DNA of 64,000 bases from Tubiluchus corallicola (Eukaryota; Priapulida; Priapulimorpha; Priapulimorphida; Tubiluchidae), in the NCBI GenBank assembly GCA_030141605.1, contig JAQGDQ010000112.1, forward strand, positions 502,501 through 566,500, given 5' to 3'. Of the stretch, positions 22,823 to 34,919 are shown one piece after another. The first letter of the stretch is position 1. Each line of letters opens with the position of its first letter. Both the position numbers and the translations under genes were made by a program. The notes beneath the pieces are model-generated. The model worked only from the letters and a program-made list of their open reading frames with translations. It was not told the DNA's origin and searched no databases.

Positions 22823-25800
22823 TCAATTTTGTGCTTCAAACATATTGCATGCCACGGGGTCAGGAAGTAAGTTATTCTTTCTTATGAAATCTTGTGTATC
22901 AAACCTTGTTCTAGATGGGCTCAACTGTAGGTAGTTAACTGAATCAGCATCTTCAATGTAATCTTGTTGCTCAAATACCAGCATGATATAACGATGCAAT
23001 CCTGTTCAAAATTATCAAGCTGTTAATATTTTCATGACAACAGTGCTTGATTATATTTTAGATCTTGTGATAAAGTAGCATAGATCACTTTATAATAATA
23101 ATAATAATAATAATAATAATTTCGTTTAGGACGTAGTCCAGGGATAACACCTTAAGTAACTCAATACTTATTTTGATCCAAGATGGTGCTGATTATTATT
23201 ACCTGCATGTTACTTCAATAAAGCCGCGTGCTTGGTCGAACAATCAGCAGGTCCATTTTTTAAGTATTTGAACGACTCGGTCAAGACAAGGTACCTCCCG
23301 GAAGGGGAGTGAGCTACACCACCTAGTACTTTCAGTGATTGTTGGCTCGTATAGAAGGCTTGCTGAACTGTTCATAAAAACTCAGTAAAAAATCCTAACT
23401 GTATATGCATGTATATGTAGATATTTACGGAATGCATGTACGTACTTAATTAGCGCGTAAGACAAAAGTAGTAGACGAATATGCCAAAAAAGCGTTATCG
23501 CATCCACAACTTTGAAACTATCCTTCGTTAATCTACATAATTGGAATGCACTATTATTTTTTACCTGAATCTGGTGATGGACCTGGAGAATCATACGTTG
23601 CAGCCACGTGACCCGGGCGATTGGGCGGGACATAAGGTACATTAAGTATTAAGCTATGTAACCATATTGTCTCACCAGATTTTGATGCAGTCGCTGATCG
23701 AGTTGGTGCGTCCACGTCTAGCGCAAAAAACAAAATTGACGTAAATTAGCATCCTAAATGCTGTACCATAAAATAGTATAGATGGTTTGACTCTGGTTTT
23801 TACCAATAATGTAACAACAGTCATATAAAACACCTAACACAGCTTCAAAACATCTATACTACTCTTTCAACCAGGGTAACGTTGTGTGTTATTGTTAGAG
23901 TTTTTTGCTTTCTCTTGTTTTGCTTGCTTAATGTACCGGCAACTCTAATAACACACGGTATAGAGCATAGACAATGTAATGGCTTATTTGGTTCAAAACT
24001 TAAGCTTACCAGGCTTCATAAGTAACCAAAGAATTCCTTATCTAATAAAGATGTCAAAATATGAGCAAATACGATTCAATACAATAACTGATACATCTTG
24101 AGGATGTACCACTTTTTTGTTTAATGTCACTTTAATGTCGATATTTTTAGTTTAAGAATAATGTCAAACCTTATAAAATATTTAATTTTTGCGTCTAACA
24201 GATCTACAGAACATTTTTTATGCCCACATAATTTGTTATTAGCTTTTTATGCGAGGACCTCAGGTCAGCCTTATGAGTTGTAAATAACCAAATATTTCGA
24301 AAGGCGAAAATAATGCCACCAAAATTTGCCTCAAAATTGCTCAAATGTTTGACACTGACTGCCATATGTGATTCAAAGCACATCATCTGTCGACCTGAGG
24401 TGCCAGTCCGGACACACGTCTGTCCATTGGAAACAGGAAAAATATTCCATTGTATGTGGTATCCATTATAATGAGCGTTTAGTGTAAAATTTTTTCTTTG
24501 GGATAAGAAATGGCTGAACCACTTTCCCAGGAGACTTTAATAACAGTGAAAATTCAAAAATACAAGCTGCTCAAATTAAGCCTTAATTAGTTTACTAATT
24601 GTACGTTACTAGTTACTAAATGTATAATTTTACCTATCATCATAAGTGTATATCTCAAGTGGCACGAGGCAGGCCAGCTGACGTTTGGAGGCTTACTGGT
24701 CTGTAAAATTTAAAGTCAACTAAGAAAGAATTAAAACCTAAATCAAACCTTTTGGGCATTTAACACAAACCTAGAAAAACTAAAAACTGCCCATGAATCC
24801 TAACATAGTCGTAAACAAAACTTTTAAGGCTCTAGTTAAAAAACGCGCTAACAAAGATAAAGAAAGAACTATACAAAGTTCAGTGCACTGTAACATCATG
24901 CCAAATTGCAAATGAGGACTGACGATGATCTATGCGGATGAAAAGGTTGATCACACTAACTTGCAATAACTCTGTTACAAAATAGCATGTTACAGCACAT
25001 TACAAACGTTGTAACATAAATACAAGATCCCTAATACTTTTTATTTACCCAAGACGGAAATGCAGGGCCTATTAGCAGAGATGTTTGTGGCAAGACCGAC
25101 TCATTATGAAGGATGTCCTCAAATAGGAGACATTGATTTCTGTATCATGTTGTGTCCCTAGGTTGACTAACGCACGAATAATGTAAATAAATCGATATTA
25201 CTAGTAACAATGATCATGAACAGGTAGATCTTAACTTTGGCATCGAAGAGGGTGTGCAGGATGTGTGGACAGCATTGGCCTTGGGTGTAAGAACAGCTCC
25301 CCAGGCAGTACACAATATTGTCATCACATTGGTACAATATATGATATTTTGGTTCAATATTAGTGCAACATTTGGAGCAAGATTTCGTCCGCTAATGGAA
25401 ACACATGGTTTACACATATTGACAGCAAACTATTAGTACAATGTTGTGGCAAGTTCACATTTCCATATGGTAAGCATATTTGCAAAAATACTGTGACAAC
25501 ACTGGTACAATATTGTCGTGCTGCCTGGCTCTGGCCAATGGTGGCATTGTCGTGCAGTGCAGTATAACTGGTGCTTTATTAAAAATTACGATACTATATT
25601 TCCTTAAGATATAATTGCGGTTCGATTACGCACATGTGTTTGCTATAATAGAAGGTACGTTACACATTTAAGGGACCGACTTTATGCTACTTATCTGTGT
25701 GTCACCTATCTCACGTTCAGTACTAATCCAATTCCAGGACTGACATCCGTTGCATAAAAACCAAAAAGAAATGAGTAGTATTTTAGTTTGTCTGTACATC

Positions 25801-26950
25801 TGCATTTTACATGGTGTTTTGGCTCCAGGTCAGTTTTTATGGAGGCTGTCTAAGCAGACAGGTGGTAAAATATGGTGCCCTAAAACGATTTTCAGAGAAC
25901 GAACAATTTTTACAAACCTGTGCAGGTTGCAACTGATCCAGCTTGCTAGTAATATTTACATTGATTGCTCCATATCGGCACTGACGAAATAAAAAACAAC
26001 AAAAAATGTGAAGTAACAAGTTTGATGTGTAACTGTTTTCACAAGAAAGAAACACTTTTGTGGTTTAACTATTATATGCAAGAGTAGTTACTAGAAGTCT
26101 TGACAATGTAGCACGATGACAATATTGTACCAATGTTGTCACAGTATTATTGTAAATATAGATACAATATGAAAATGTGGACTTGCCACGACATTCTACC
26201 AATATTTTTATCAATATATGTGTATTTTACAAATTTGCAAGTCTTCATGATCAAAATGATGAAATAAGGCTAAAATTATATGCAAGAAATTAAATAACAA
26301 GCCTAATTGCCTCACATAAGTCTTGGCAGGTTTTACTTGTTACTGCATTTGGTAGAACAAATCTCTCAGATAGTGCATCTAAAAGTAAGTGCTTCTGTCC
26401 CGCACTGAGGCAAATCTGCAAATATCAAATAGCCATGAATGCAAAAGTTATGAACAATTAACAAACCAAAAAGTAAATAGATGGATGAATACCCGGAATA
26501 GGAATAAATGAATGACTGACTTAATGAACGAACGAACAAACAAACGAATGAATGAACAAAATAAGAAATAAACATAACTTTCTCAGATAATGTAATGGCA
26601 TAATTTTATCCAATTTGCCTAAGAGTAAAATCTCCTTGAAAATCCATGGTTTTAGTTAATTTGTCACAAGACGAAAATTTTATCCCACCATTTTAATTAT
26701 GACCAATAGCACAGAATATCTGTTTCTAATAAACTCGAAGTAGAAGTTACAGCTATAAGGGCCAGCAGGCCAACACATTATCCTTCTAGTCGGGTTTTCT
26801 AATATTGTAACGCTGTATTGCATAATACAATCAGACATACAGCCCATTAAGCTAGTTGTCAATACTTATTAGTACAATTTTTTGTAAAAATTCACTTACC
26901 AACTGTAAAGTAAAAATTAATATACATATCTTGATCACGAAAGCGAACAT
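22823..26950 (-). CDS. Secreted phosphatidylethanolamine-binding protein (PEBP family)
   Basis: Six minus-strand exons join in phase to 194 residues: 26950-26900, 26415-26337, 25157-25097, 24695-24634, 23717-23565 and 23001-22823. Exon 1 is a signal peptide, MFAFVIKICILIFTLQL, ending at G|GTAAGT. Exon 2 adds ICLSAGQ and a pre-domain helix; exon 3 gives HDTEINVSYL; exon 4 gives KPPNVSWPAS..RYTLMMI. The next junction creates DVDAPTRS, the 'DPDAPSR' motif, then IWLHSLILNV with the pocket His, and SGLHRYIMLVFEQ, the 'GxHRY' motif. These are the ligand-pocket signatures of PEBP/OV-16-type proteins. The end is short: the usual 'QAQWDDYVP' tail stops at FEAQN-TGA. AATAAA lies at 22821-22816, right after the stop. 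Exons 5 and 6 are certain. Exon 3 and the 5' edge of exon 4 are less so: the exon 3 donor CG|GTCTTG is weak, and 24700 is an alternative start for exon 4. Confidence 0.85.
23094..23122. repeat. (TAA)n microsatellite beside unknown repeat
   Basis: About nine TAA units followed by TTTCGTTTAGGACGTAGTCC. It lies in the last intron of the PEBP gene. The adjoining sequence may be a transposon end, but I could not classify it. Confidence 0.6.
25411..26230. mobile_element. Inverted-repeat element (MITE-like) in a PEBP intron
   Basis: The arms at about 25411-25530 and 26100-26230 are imperfect reverse complements. Shared blocks, outer to inner, are ACACATAT, ATTRGTASAATGTYGTGGCA, AAGTYCACATTT, ATACTGTGACAACAYTGGTA and CAATATTGTC. 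About 570 bases separate the arms. No transposase is present and no clear target duplication was found. Confidence 0.6.
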
Positions 26951-27239
26951 GTCTGTCAGAGTCCTGTAAAGATTCGGCAAATATTTCTGCAAGTTAATCA
27001 GCACAAAGCAGTTAAGCGAGAAACTAAGTGTGCCTAGATAAATAAATGCTAATAAATTGAAGAAATAAGTGCCACTAGGGAGAAAAGGATATATCTTTAA
27101 TGGCTCACAAATTTATATTATAAAAATGTGCTTTTTCTGAAATGATATGCTTTGGTGTCAAGCGGCAAATTACTCAATTTAAAATTTTTACAAATTATTG
27201 CAAAATGCTGAAGGTTAATACCAAACACTTCGGCCAGTA

Positions 27240-27790
27240 CCTAAAAATATTAAGCATATTATTGCTCACATATTAAGCATATTATTTCTCAGGCCAATAG
27301 ACGCATTTGGATGATAAAATGCTGTATTTCATCACGCAGTGCAAAAGTTATTGTACCTCTTTATAAAGTGGTTGTTAGACTTAGACCAGTGCTTTAATGT
27401 GTGCGTTGCTTGGTCACCCACATATGCTCCTGTTCAAATGCTTTAGAAAGAACTCAAAGGAGGTGTATTAGTCTGGCCTCTGATATTCAGCCTGACTCTG
27501 TATCTTCTCTTGAACAACGCCATGATAATATAGATCTTATTAACTGTTATAAAATCATTAGTGGTAGTTCTATTTTCCGTAGTGACAATTTTTTTCTAGA
27601 CCATTACGTGGTTTACGTGGACACAATTCTAAATCATTTGTACAATACTCTTGCACTAATGTCAGAGCTCATTTCTTCTCTTCTCGTGTTGTGGGCCCTT
27701 GGAATTCACTAAATAGTGAAATAGTTGACGCAGCAAATCTGCCACAATTCGCAAATTGTTGAGGAGAGACCGTCAATTTATGACCGTGTT
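27240..27790 (+). pseudogene. Decayed CR1-like LINE, C-terminal part
   Basis: Plus-strand frames read, in order, HILSILFLRP (matching the fragment at 2168), a broken 'VVRPRLEY'-type piece, AWSPTYAPVQML, LERTQRRCISLA, DLINCYKIISG, VRAHFFSSRVVGPWNSLNSE and LPQFANC with a stop. This is the canonical LINE C-terminal order ('LE.VQRR', 'R..FFS.RVV..WNSLP'). Several frame changes interrupt it. Confidence 0.75.
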
Positions 27791-27799
27791 ATGGTTAGA

Positions 27800-28685
27800 T
27801 CTCTTAAACTTCGCAATTATTAATAGTAAAATATTTAAAATGTAACCTGTACGCCTCCTAAGGCTGTATACTTAAGTCTGTTTACTTCAATTAAAAATGT
27901 AAAGCTTAACTATGACAAATTTCGAAACCATGACAACAGCATAATTATCATACCAGAATGCCTGTAGTTATACTGTAATGGTGTAAGTTTCCTAAAACTC
28001 ATCTAATTATAGGCCCTAATCTACAAGTGTAACAATCATTTAATATTACAGGAAGAAATGTTGCTAAAAATTTTTAATTGAGGCAATGAAATAAAACAAT
28101 CGCTCATTACTACATAATTATTGCTTTATTGTGAAAAAAGAACACGACCCATGGAATCCTATTCATATCCTCATACCATGTTAACGGTGCACACTGTACA
28201 GTTGAATGTTTCCCCTTAATCAGTAATCACCTCAATAGTCTGCATCGAACATGCATGTCAATGATCGTTTCATTTTCACGTTTCCCGCCTGTGTTGCGCC
28301 ACATTGCGCACTGCGCAGCACGCAGCTTTTTGAATTAAAATTTCGATGCATTTTTCACGCTCTCTACATGTACGTTCATCATTATGACAATGAGCCGAGA
28401 GAATACGACATTGTAGCTTTCATGGATCAGCAATATCAAAGATATATGTGTAAACCATAGATATAACAATACTAACCTATATACATATTTACTTGATATG
28501 TAGATTGTTATTATCATCATTGTTATCATTATTGTTCTTGTTGTTGATGTTGCTAGTGTTATGCAAAATGCTTAAACAGGGTAAACGTGATTGAACACCA
28601 TCTCTTTTACAACAAGCAGCAAACAATGATGATTATTATAGGTTAGATAATGATATTTGAAACACAGTAGTATTCTTCATATTGT
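27800..28685. other. Unassigned stretch
   Basis: I see no supportable gene. Short frames on both strands at 28251-28529 overlap each other and lack splice or family support. Confidence 0.35.
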
Positions 28686-28689
28686 TTAG

Positions 28690-29034
28690 TAGGAGTGAGC
28701 ATCCAAAGCACCAGTTTGCATGTTCGAATTAAATTCTGAATTTTTTTGAATTTCGAATTCGTGAAACATGTGCAATCAGCAAAATTTACCTTCGATTTCG
28801 TTTCAAAATAAATTACTGTAGAATTTTTGTACTTTATTTTATAGAAATAAAACGCATGATCATCACGGGACCTGTTAAAATATTATTAGTGATTCGAATT
28901 TTTTTGACAATCTTTAAGAGGCTGGCTTCAAAGTTTATTCAAATATGGTAAAACTGGGTTTAATTTCAGTTCAGAAGTCACAAATTCGATAATTGGATTC
29001 GAATTCGCTTTCTGGTATTAAATCCTCACTCCTA
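28690..29034. mobile_element. MITE with TAGGAGTGAG termini
   Basis: The left end is TAGGAGTGAGCATCC and the right end reversed is TAGGAGTGAGGATTT. The interior is rich in GAATTCGAAT words on both sides, so the inverted similarity is extended. The flanks (TTGTTTAG / TGCTATTTAG) only loosely resemble a target duplication. A relative lies at 63339-63700. Confidence 0.65.
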
Positions 29035-29267
29035 TGCTATTTAGGTGATGATGCAAACATTCCCAGCATAATAATAATAATTTATTCGCTTTACAGTCGA
29101 AAATAGATAAAAATTGTAAATAAAGATACAGCATAATGAACTTGAAAATTATACACTAGAACACAGATAAAATGTAAGAATGGAAATCCAATTTATATTA
29201 ATTTGATTGCGTAATTACAGATTAAAAGTTTTTTATATAGAAAGGTTTTGAGACCTTATGGATTACA

Positions 29268-29430
29268 GGGTGGTGGACTTTGATAACTTTTAGTTCTTTG
29301 CCACCCTTTCACCAATCAGTTTAATAATATACCGCAGATAAATTAATCATCATAATAATTTTGTTACATTGTATCATATTACCGTTTTATGCACTGTGTT
29401 TTTCTTCTTCTGAAAGGGTGTTAAATAAAG
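29268..29430 (+). mobile_element. LINE 3' end with conserved hairpin
   Basis: A plus-strand hairpin at 29268-29306 has outer stem GGGTGG/CCACCC and inner stem AACT-TTT-AGTT, flanking a GACTTTGAT segment. About 100 bases later it ends in TTAAATAAAGATACTTATA. It aligns with the minus-strand 3' ends at 18.8, 30.3 and 32.1 kb. Confidence 0.6.
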
Positions 29431-29514
29431 ATACTTATATTATGTGAATAGTGCTTGATTGCACAATAGATAATAATATACATGAGACAGATGAGAAGAA
29501 CCATCTTCTACAAG

Positions 29515-29751
29515 TTATATAGTATTAGTTTTATTCCAAATTGGACCAAGACAATTGAACTTGCAGAGCGCAAATTGCGTTGTGAAATTAACTCTTGAAG
29601 ATAGTGAGGAGCCAGCTTGTGCACAAATTTTAAAAGCAAGCAATAAAACTTTGAAATCTATCCTGTATTTAATTGGAAACCGGTGAAGATCAAACAAAAT
29701 TGGTCTTATATTATTGAATTGCTTTGTTTTTAAGCTTACATACCATAACAA
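29515..29751 (-). pseudogene. LINE C-terminal fragment
   Basis: The frame contains RPILFDLHRFPIKYRIDFKV and LLLAFKICAQ, closely matching 'I.PVL..LHWLPV.YRI.FK.LLL..K' of CR1-type LINE proteins. Downstream on the same strand, at about 29070-29085, is an (ATT)n-type tail that may be its 3' end. Confidence 0.7.
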
Positions 29752-30221
29752 ACAAAATTAAAATTAACACACATAGCATAAATTCTTAAACTACATAATT
29801 TCAACACACCGTTCATTAAATAATTCAGATTTTGAGTTTTCTATGAGTCTGCCTCTGCGCCTTATCGCGGAGAGTCTGTACAGTTGCAGGTTTCTTAGTT
29901 TGCAAGTTTAATTTGTAAGTCTTTAGTTTTAGTCTTATACAAATTTGTATCTCTTACTAGAGTTGAACTAGATTTTATTTTAAAAGATGTAATACTGCCT
30001 TCTCTTCACATTGCAAATTCAACCACTGCAAATTCATTAATCTTTAAATAAGGGCAACGTGTAAAGAACCCCATGGTCGTACGTTGCCCTCGCATTTGGC
30101 TAACTTCCGTTAGTTTTTTTATGTTATTACTGTGTCGAACCATGTGTGCGAAATAAAATTATCTATTATTTATTATCTATTTTTAGTTTCTGACAATAAT
30201 TGTAGAATGATTTAAAATAGA

Positions 30222-31640
30222 AAAGAATAATTTATTTATTTGTCTCAATAAAATTATCAACATAGCATTAACAAATGATGGTACTACTAAGAGAGACAGG
30301 GTGATGAAAAGACCAAAAGGTCTTCGAGTCTACCACCCATCTACTAATTTAATAACAAAACCCTACTTGATCAGTACTGTGAGCTATGTAATTTAAACTA
30401 TAACGTTAATGTAAATTAAATTATTATATTTTTCTAAAGCATTGTTCTTGTATAGCAGCAGTTGTTAGTTAGTAGCGCATGCATATGTTACACTTACATA
30501 GCTGGATTAGTGAGTAATATGTGAAAATAATTTTAAGTTACAAATTAAAAATTAATCGATACTTTGTCATATAGCATAACTGTTAACTGATACTGACCAC
30601 ATGTATCCATAAGCATAGCGAGGGCATGCACCGCTTACCACAGGTTTGACTATAAATGTTCACTTAATTCACATCTGCAAACTGAATAACCATCCAAGTA
30701 TAACGTAATTCCATTAGGTCATTTTCGGTATTTTAACTCAAATCTTAAGCATCTGGAAATATTAACAAACACAATCATCAGGACGTAAAATAATTAACGA
30801 CCATAGAATTATAATTCAAATTATAACTCAAGATGATTACTAATAAATATAGCAAAAATCAATTTAAAAAGAATTAATGTTCATTAATATTTGGAGATTA
30901 TTTCAGTACGATATTTTTTTACTGCTATTTTTAAAGATGGAGAAGATTTAACAGAAGATTCAAGGCTATTCCAGAACGACACCCAAAATTGCAAGGAATT
31001 TAAACCCTAAGATGTTAGAAATCGTTGCTGGAAATAATGTCCCCAGGTAGCTGCTCTGTTAGTATACGACTGTGAATCTCTAATTAGTGTAAAGTAGCTA
31101 GCACACAAGGACGGCAACATATTCTTTTCATACTTGTACATAAACTTAAACAGCTCTACAGAGTAAATATCTTTTAATTTAAGGAAACCAATGGAAATAT
31201 AAGAGGGCGTGGCATGATCACGTATTTTTGCAAACGTCATTAGATTAACGATTTTATTATGTACAGTATTTAGCGAATACAGATAAGTAATTTTGGCTTT
31301 TCCCCAGGATAAAATGCAATATTTCAGGTAGGGATAGACAAGTGCATGGTATATGAGTTTTAATGTGTTTCTGTCAATATAGTGTCTGGGTTTAGCAACA
31401 ATACCAGCAGTTTTATTCAGTTACTTGCAATCATATTAATGTGGGATTTCCATTTTATGTCTGAATCAATGTAAAGCCCTAAATATTTTATGCTAGACAC
31501 TTGCTCTATTTCATGGTTATTAATTTTAATAGTAACCTGTGGTATATACTGATTTTTTCACTAATGATTATGAACTTGGTTATTACCAAAACTGTACCAG
31601 CATCTCAACTGTTTTGTTGAGTTTAGCCAACTACTGAGTC
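30222..31640 (-). pseudogene. LINE fragment related to the 32-34.7 kb element
   Basis: Minus-strand pieces read EQVSSIKYLGLYIDSDIKW, a thumb region parallel to EQVSDIKYLGVYIDDTLNW in the neighbour, and later MTFAKIRDHATPSY and ELFKFMYKYEKNMLPSLCAS, which run past the point where the neighbour's frame stops. Its 3' UTR carries the hairpin at 30299-30338 (GACC-TTTT-GGTC inner stem) and ends in a TTGAGACAAATAAATAAATT tail near 30230. Stops and a frame change in the middle make it inactive. Confidence 0.75.
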
Positions 31641-31992
31641 AAATAAATTTACTATTGCTATTATTATGAAGAAATAATGTCAATTTTCCTCAAGTCCCTT
31701 TTTAATGAAGTTATTTTGATCGTTAGACTAAACCAATGATCACAAACCACTTGGCGTTAATGTGGGTAAGATTGCCCATGTTAGAAATTGAAGGCACGAA
31801 GCGAAAATGAGGTGAACGCGTGATATGTGTAAATCATAATAAATGGCATTCTTTTTCGCAGTGACTGATTTATAGTGATTTTTTTAAATTTCGCCGAACA
31901 TTATTAGTAAAGTATTGGGTATACTTTTACATAGTGTTTCGGTAAAAATTCCTGATTTTTCTGTGGTTCGATTTGATTTTGTTTCCTTGTTT

Positions 31993-34712
31993 TATAATAA
32001 TAATAATAATCTTTTATTTATCTTTTAACACACGCACAGTTACAATACAATTAATTTAGCAACAAAAATGTGAAGAAAGGGCAGCGAAAGACCAATTGGT
32101 CATCTAGTCAGCTGCCCTTTGGTTAGTGATGAACATTTTTTGTAGGCGCTATGCTAGTGTATTAGTGTTAGTACTGCTTATAATAAATAAACTGTTACGA
32201 ATGACATAAAATTGATAATGATATGCTTATATTATAATGTGTTAGTACAATTCATACACAGTAATAATAAGTGCATAATAATAATAAAAAAATCAAACTG
32301 AACATAACTGAAATAAGGACTGAAACAAGAACTGCAATAAAAATCTGACATCAGAAACATAATAACAATGGTAACTGAAATTTATAATTTAGGTAGAATG
32401 CCCTTTTTATAGTTGAACACGAATTTCGCTAACTCAAGCTTATAAATTTCATTAATTTTTAATAATTGCAAAGCATAATAGGAAGGGGTAGCATGATCTC
32501 GGAACCCAGCAAAAGTCATTGTTTTGATAATTTTGTTATGTGCTGCTGTAAGTGGTTTCAAAACAGATTTTTTTGCTGTGCTCCACGATAAAATACAACA
32601 GTTAATGTGTGGGTACACAATGGCAAAGTAAATCATTTTTAGTATATCCGTGCTCAAGTAATGCCTCAATTTAAAAAATATACCTGTAACTTTGCTTACT
32701 TTGTAGGTAATATTTTTTATGTGTGTTGACCAATTAAGGGTGTCATCTATGTAGACGCCCAGATATTTTATGTCTGATACTTGTTCTAATAAACAGTCTG
32801 TTAACAGCATGGATACTGTTATAATGGAGTTTTCATTGTTTTCAAATTTATTTCTTATGATCATAAACTTTGTTTTATTATAGTTTACTGTTAACTTATT
32901 TGTACGCATCCATGTGTTAATTTTGATCAATTCTTCATTACTTCTAAGCTCAAGATTTTGCGTATTGTTGTCTGCTAAGAAGAGGTTAGTGTCATCAGCA
33001 AAAAGTCGTGTTTGCATGTTAGTACAAAGAGGGAGGTCATTTATATATATCAGGAAAAGAAGTGGACCCAAGGTGGATCCTTGAGGTACACCACACTGTA
33101 TTGAGCATTGGTCAGAGGCAAAATTGTCAACAACCGTAAACTGGTGTCTGTTCGTAAGATATGACTGGAATAGTTTTTGCGTGATTCCACGGATACCATA
33201 ATAGTCCATTTTGTTGAGTAAAATGTCGTGTTGAACGGTGTCAAAAGCTTTTGTTAAATCAAGAAAAATGCCGCAGGTAAGTAATTTATTGTCTAGGTTT
33301 GTCAGAAGATTGTCTATGATTTCAGCAGTTGCTAATATTGTGGAATGATTTTTGCGGAAACCGAATTGAAAACATGATATTGTATCATTTTTGATTAAAT
33401 ATGTCATCAGGCGTTTATATAAAATTGACTCAAAAATTTTGGCAATGGGTGATATGAGTGAGATAGGTCGGTAGTTGTTCAGCTCATTTGGATCATCTTT
33501 TTTATATATGGGGATTACTTTTGCCAGTTTTAAAGTGTCGGGGAATGTCCCAGTCAGAATTGACGCATTAAACAGATTTGTAAGCGGAGCTAAAATTATG
33601 TTTTTTGACATTTTGAAATATGTAATTGGGATGTCATAAGGGCCTTTTGCCTTATTGGGATCTAGTCTATCAATAGCTTGGGAAATCTCGATTTCGCTAA
33701 CTGGTGTGATATAGAAAGAATTTTCTTGGGGATGCATTAAATAGTCTGTATACTTACAGTTTTCGGGTTGTCTTATGCGTGATGCCAGTGATATACCAAT
33801 GTTTGCAAAAAAACTGTTAAAAGCATTAGCTTTATGGTGCGGGTCACACGAGGTTGTGCCTTGGTAACGAACTTTAGTTGGCATTATACTAGCTGTCTTT
33901 TTTTTAATTTTGAGAAGTTCATTGATAGTGCTTCAAGTTTGTTTCATGTTATTTTTGTTTGCAACCAAGATCTGGGAGTAATACTTCTTTTTGGATGCAT
34001 GTTTGATGTGATTAAGTTTGTTAGAATATGTTTTATATAAATTTTGCTTATACAGCGAGTTGGATAACTTGTGTGTTGTATACATACGGCTTCTTGTTTT
34101 AATAGAATTGAGAATGCCGGGAGTGATCCATGGTTTAGCTATAGTTTTTGAGTTTTTCCTTTATAACGTTTTGAGTGGGGCATGTTTGTCAAGTAATGTT
34201 TTAAACGAGTCCATGAATTGTGAGCAGTAAGAGTGTATGTCTGCTTCGCCATCATTCAGTGTTAGGTTACTTATATTAACTTGAAGCTCGCTTAAAAAGT
34301 TACCTTGATTGAATGATCTCGTACATCTGACTGACTTTTTAATGTTGTTGTGCAGGAGATTAGTATTTCTTATAATGGCAAATATTGGCAAGTGGTCCGC
34401 AATGGGGTTAGTAATGATGCCAGATGTGATGGGTGTAGAAAGATTATTAGTATAAATATGATCAATTAGGGTGTGTGACGTTGGAGTAATTCTAGTTGGT
34501 CGCGTGATAATTGGTGTAAATTGATTTGAGAAGAGCATGTTGAGATACTTATTAATAAATGGTTTGTTATCATGTTGATATAAATCTATATTAATGTCTC
34601 CACATATATAAGCTGGTTTGCCTGTGGAGTAGATAGTGCAAAGAACTGATTCTAATTCGTCATGAAAATGTTCGACTGGGGTGTTTGGATGCCTATATAT
34701 TACTCCATATAC
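31993..34712 (-). mobile_element. 5'-truncated non-LTR retrotransposon, EN-RT frame with two stops
   Basis: A single minus-strand frame runs from about 34712 to 32382. It starts inside the APE-type endonuclease (GVIYRHPNTP, ICGDINIDL, DHIYTNN, DHLPIF), passes the linker (KPWITPGILNSIK) and the full reverse transcriptase (FPDTLKLAKVIPIYKKDD, NYRPISLISPIAKIFE, FLDLTKAFDTV, GVPQGSTLGPLLF, LFADDTNLF, YLGVYIDDT). The catalytic FADD box is intact. Only two stops break it: TAA at 34163-34161 and TGA at 33935-33933, the latter where Trp is expected. It ends at ILPKLN, about 45 residues before its relative at 31 kb. The 3' UTR has a hairpin (32076-32120) and an (ATT)n tail at 32010-31993. It resembles CR1/L2/Daphne-type elements; the clade is uncertain. 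No ORF1 remains. Confidence 0.85.
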
Positions 34713-34919
34713 TAAATACTATTTTATTATTTAATCAAATCGTTATGTATTTTACAGTTTTAGTTGTGTTTTATTGCACAATTTTCTTACATATTACAGC
34801 TTTTCATTTTGTTACACTTTTTCCTTGCCGCTTAGACTCTTTTGTTGCATCGCTTTCATGCATAATTTGCTGTCCTTAAACTTAAAGATTCTTTGTAACA
34901 CATTTGTATGTTGCATTTG

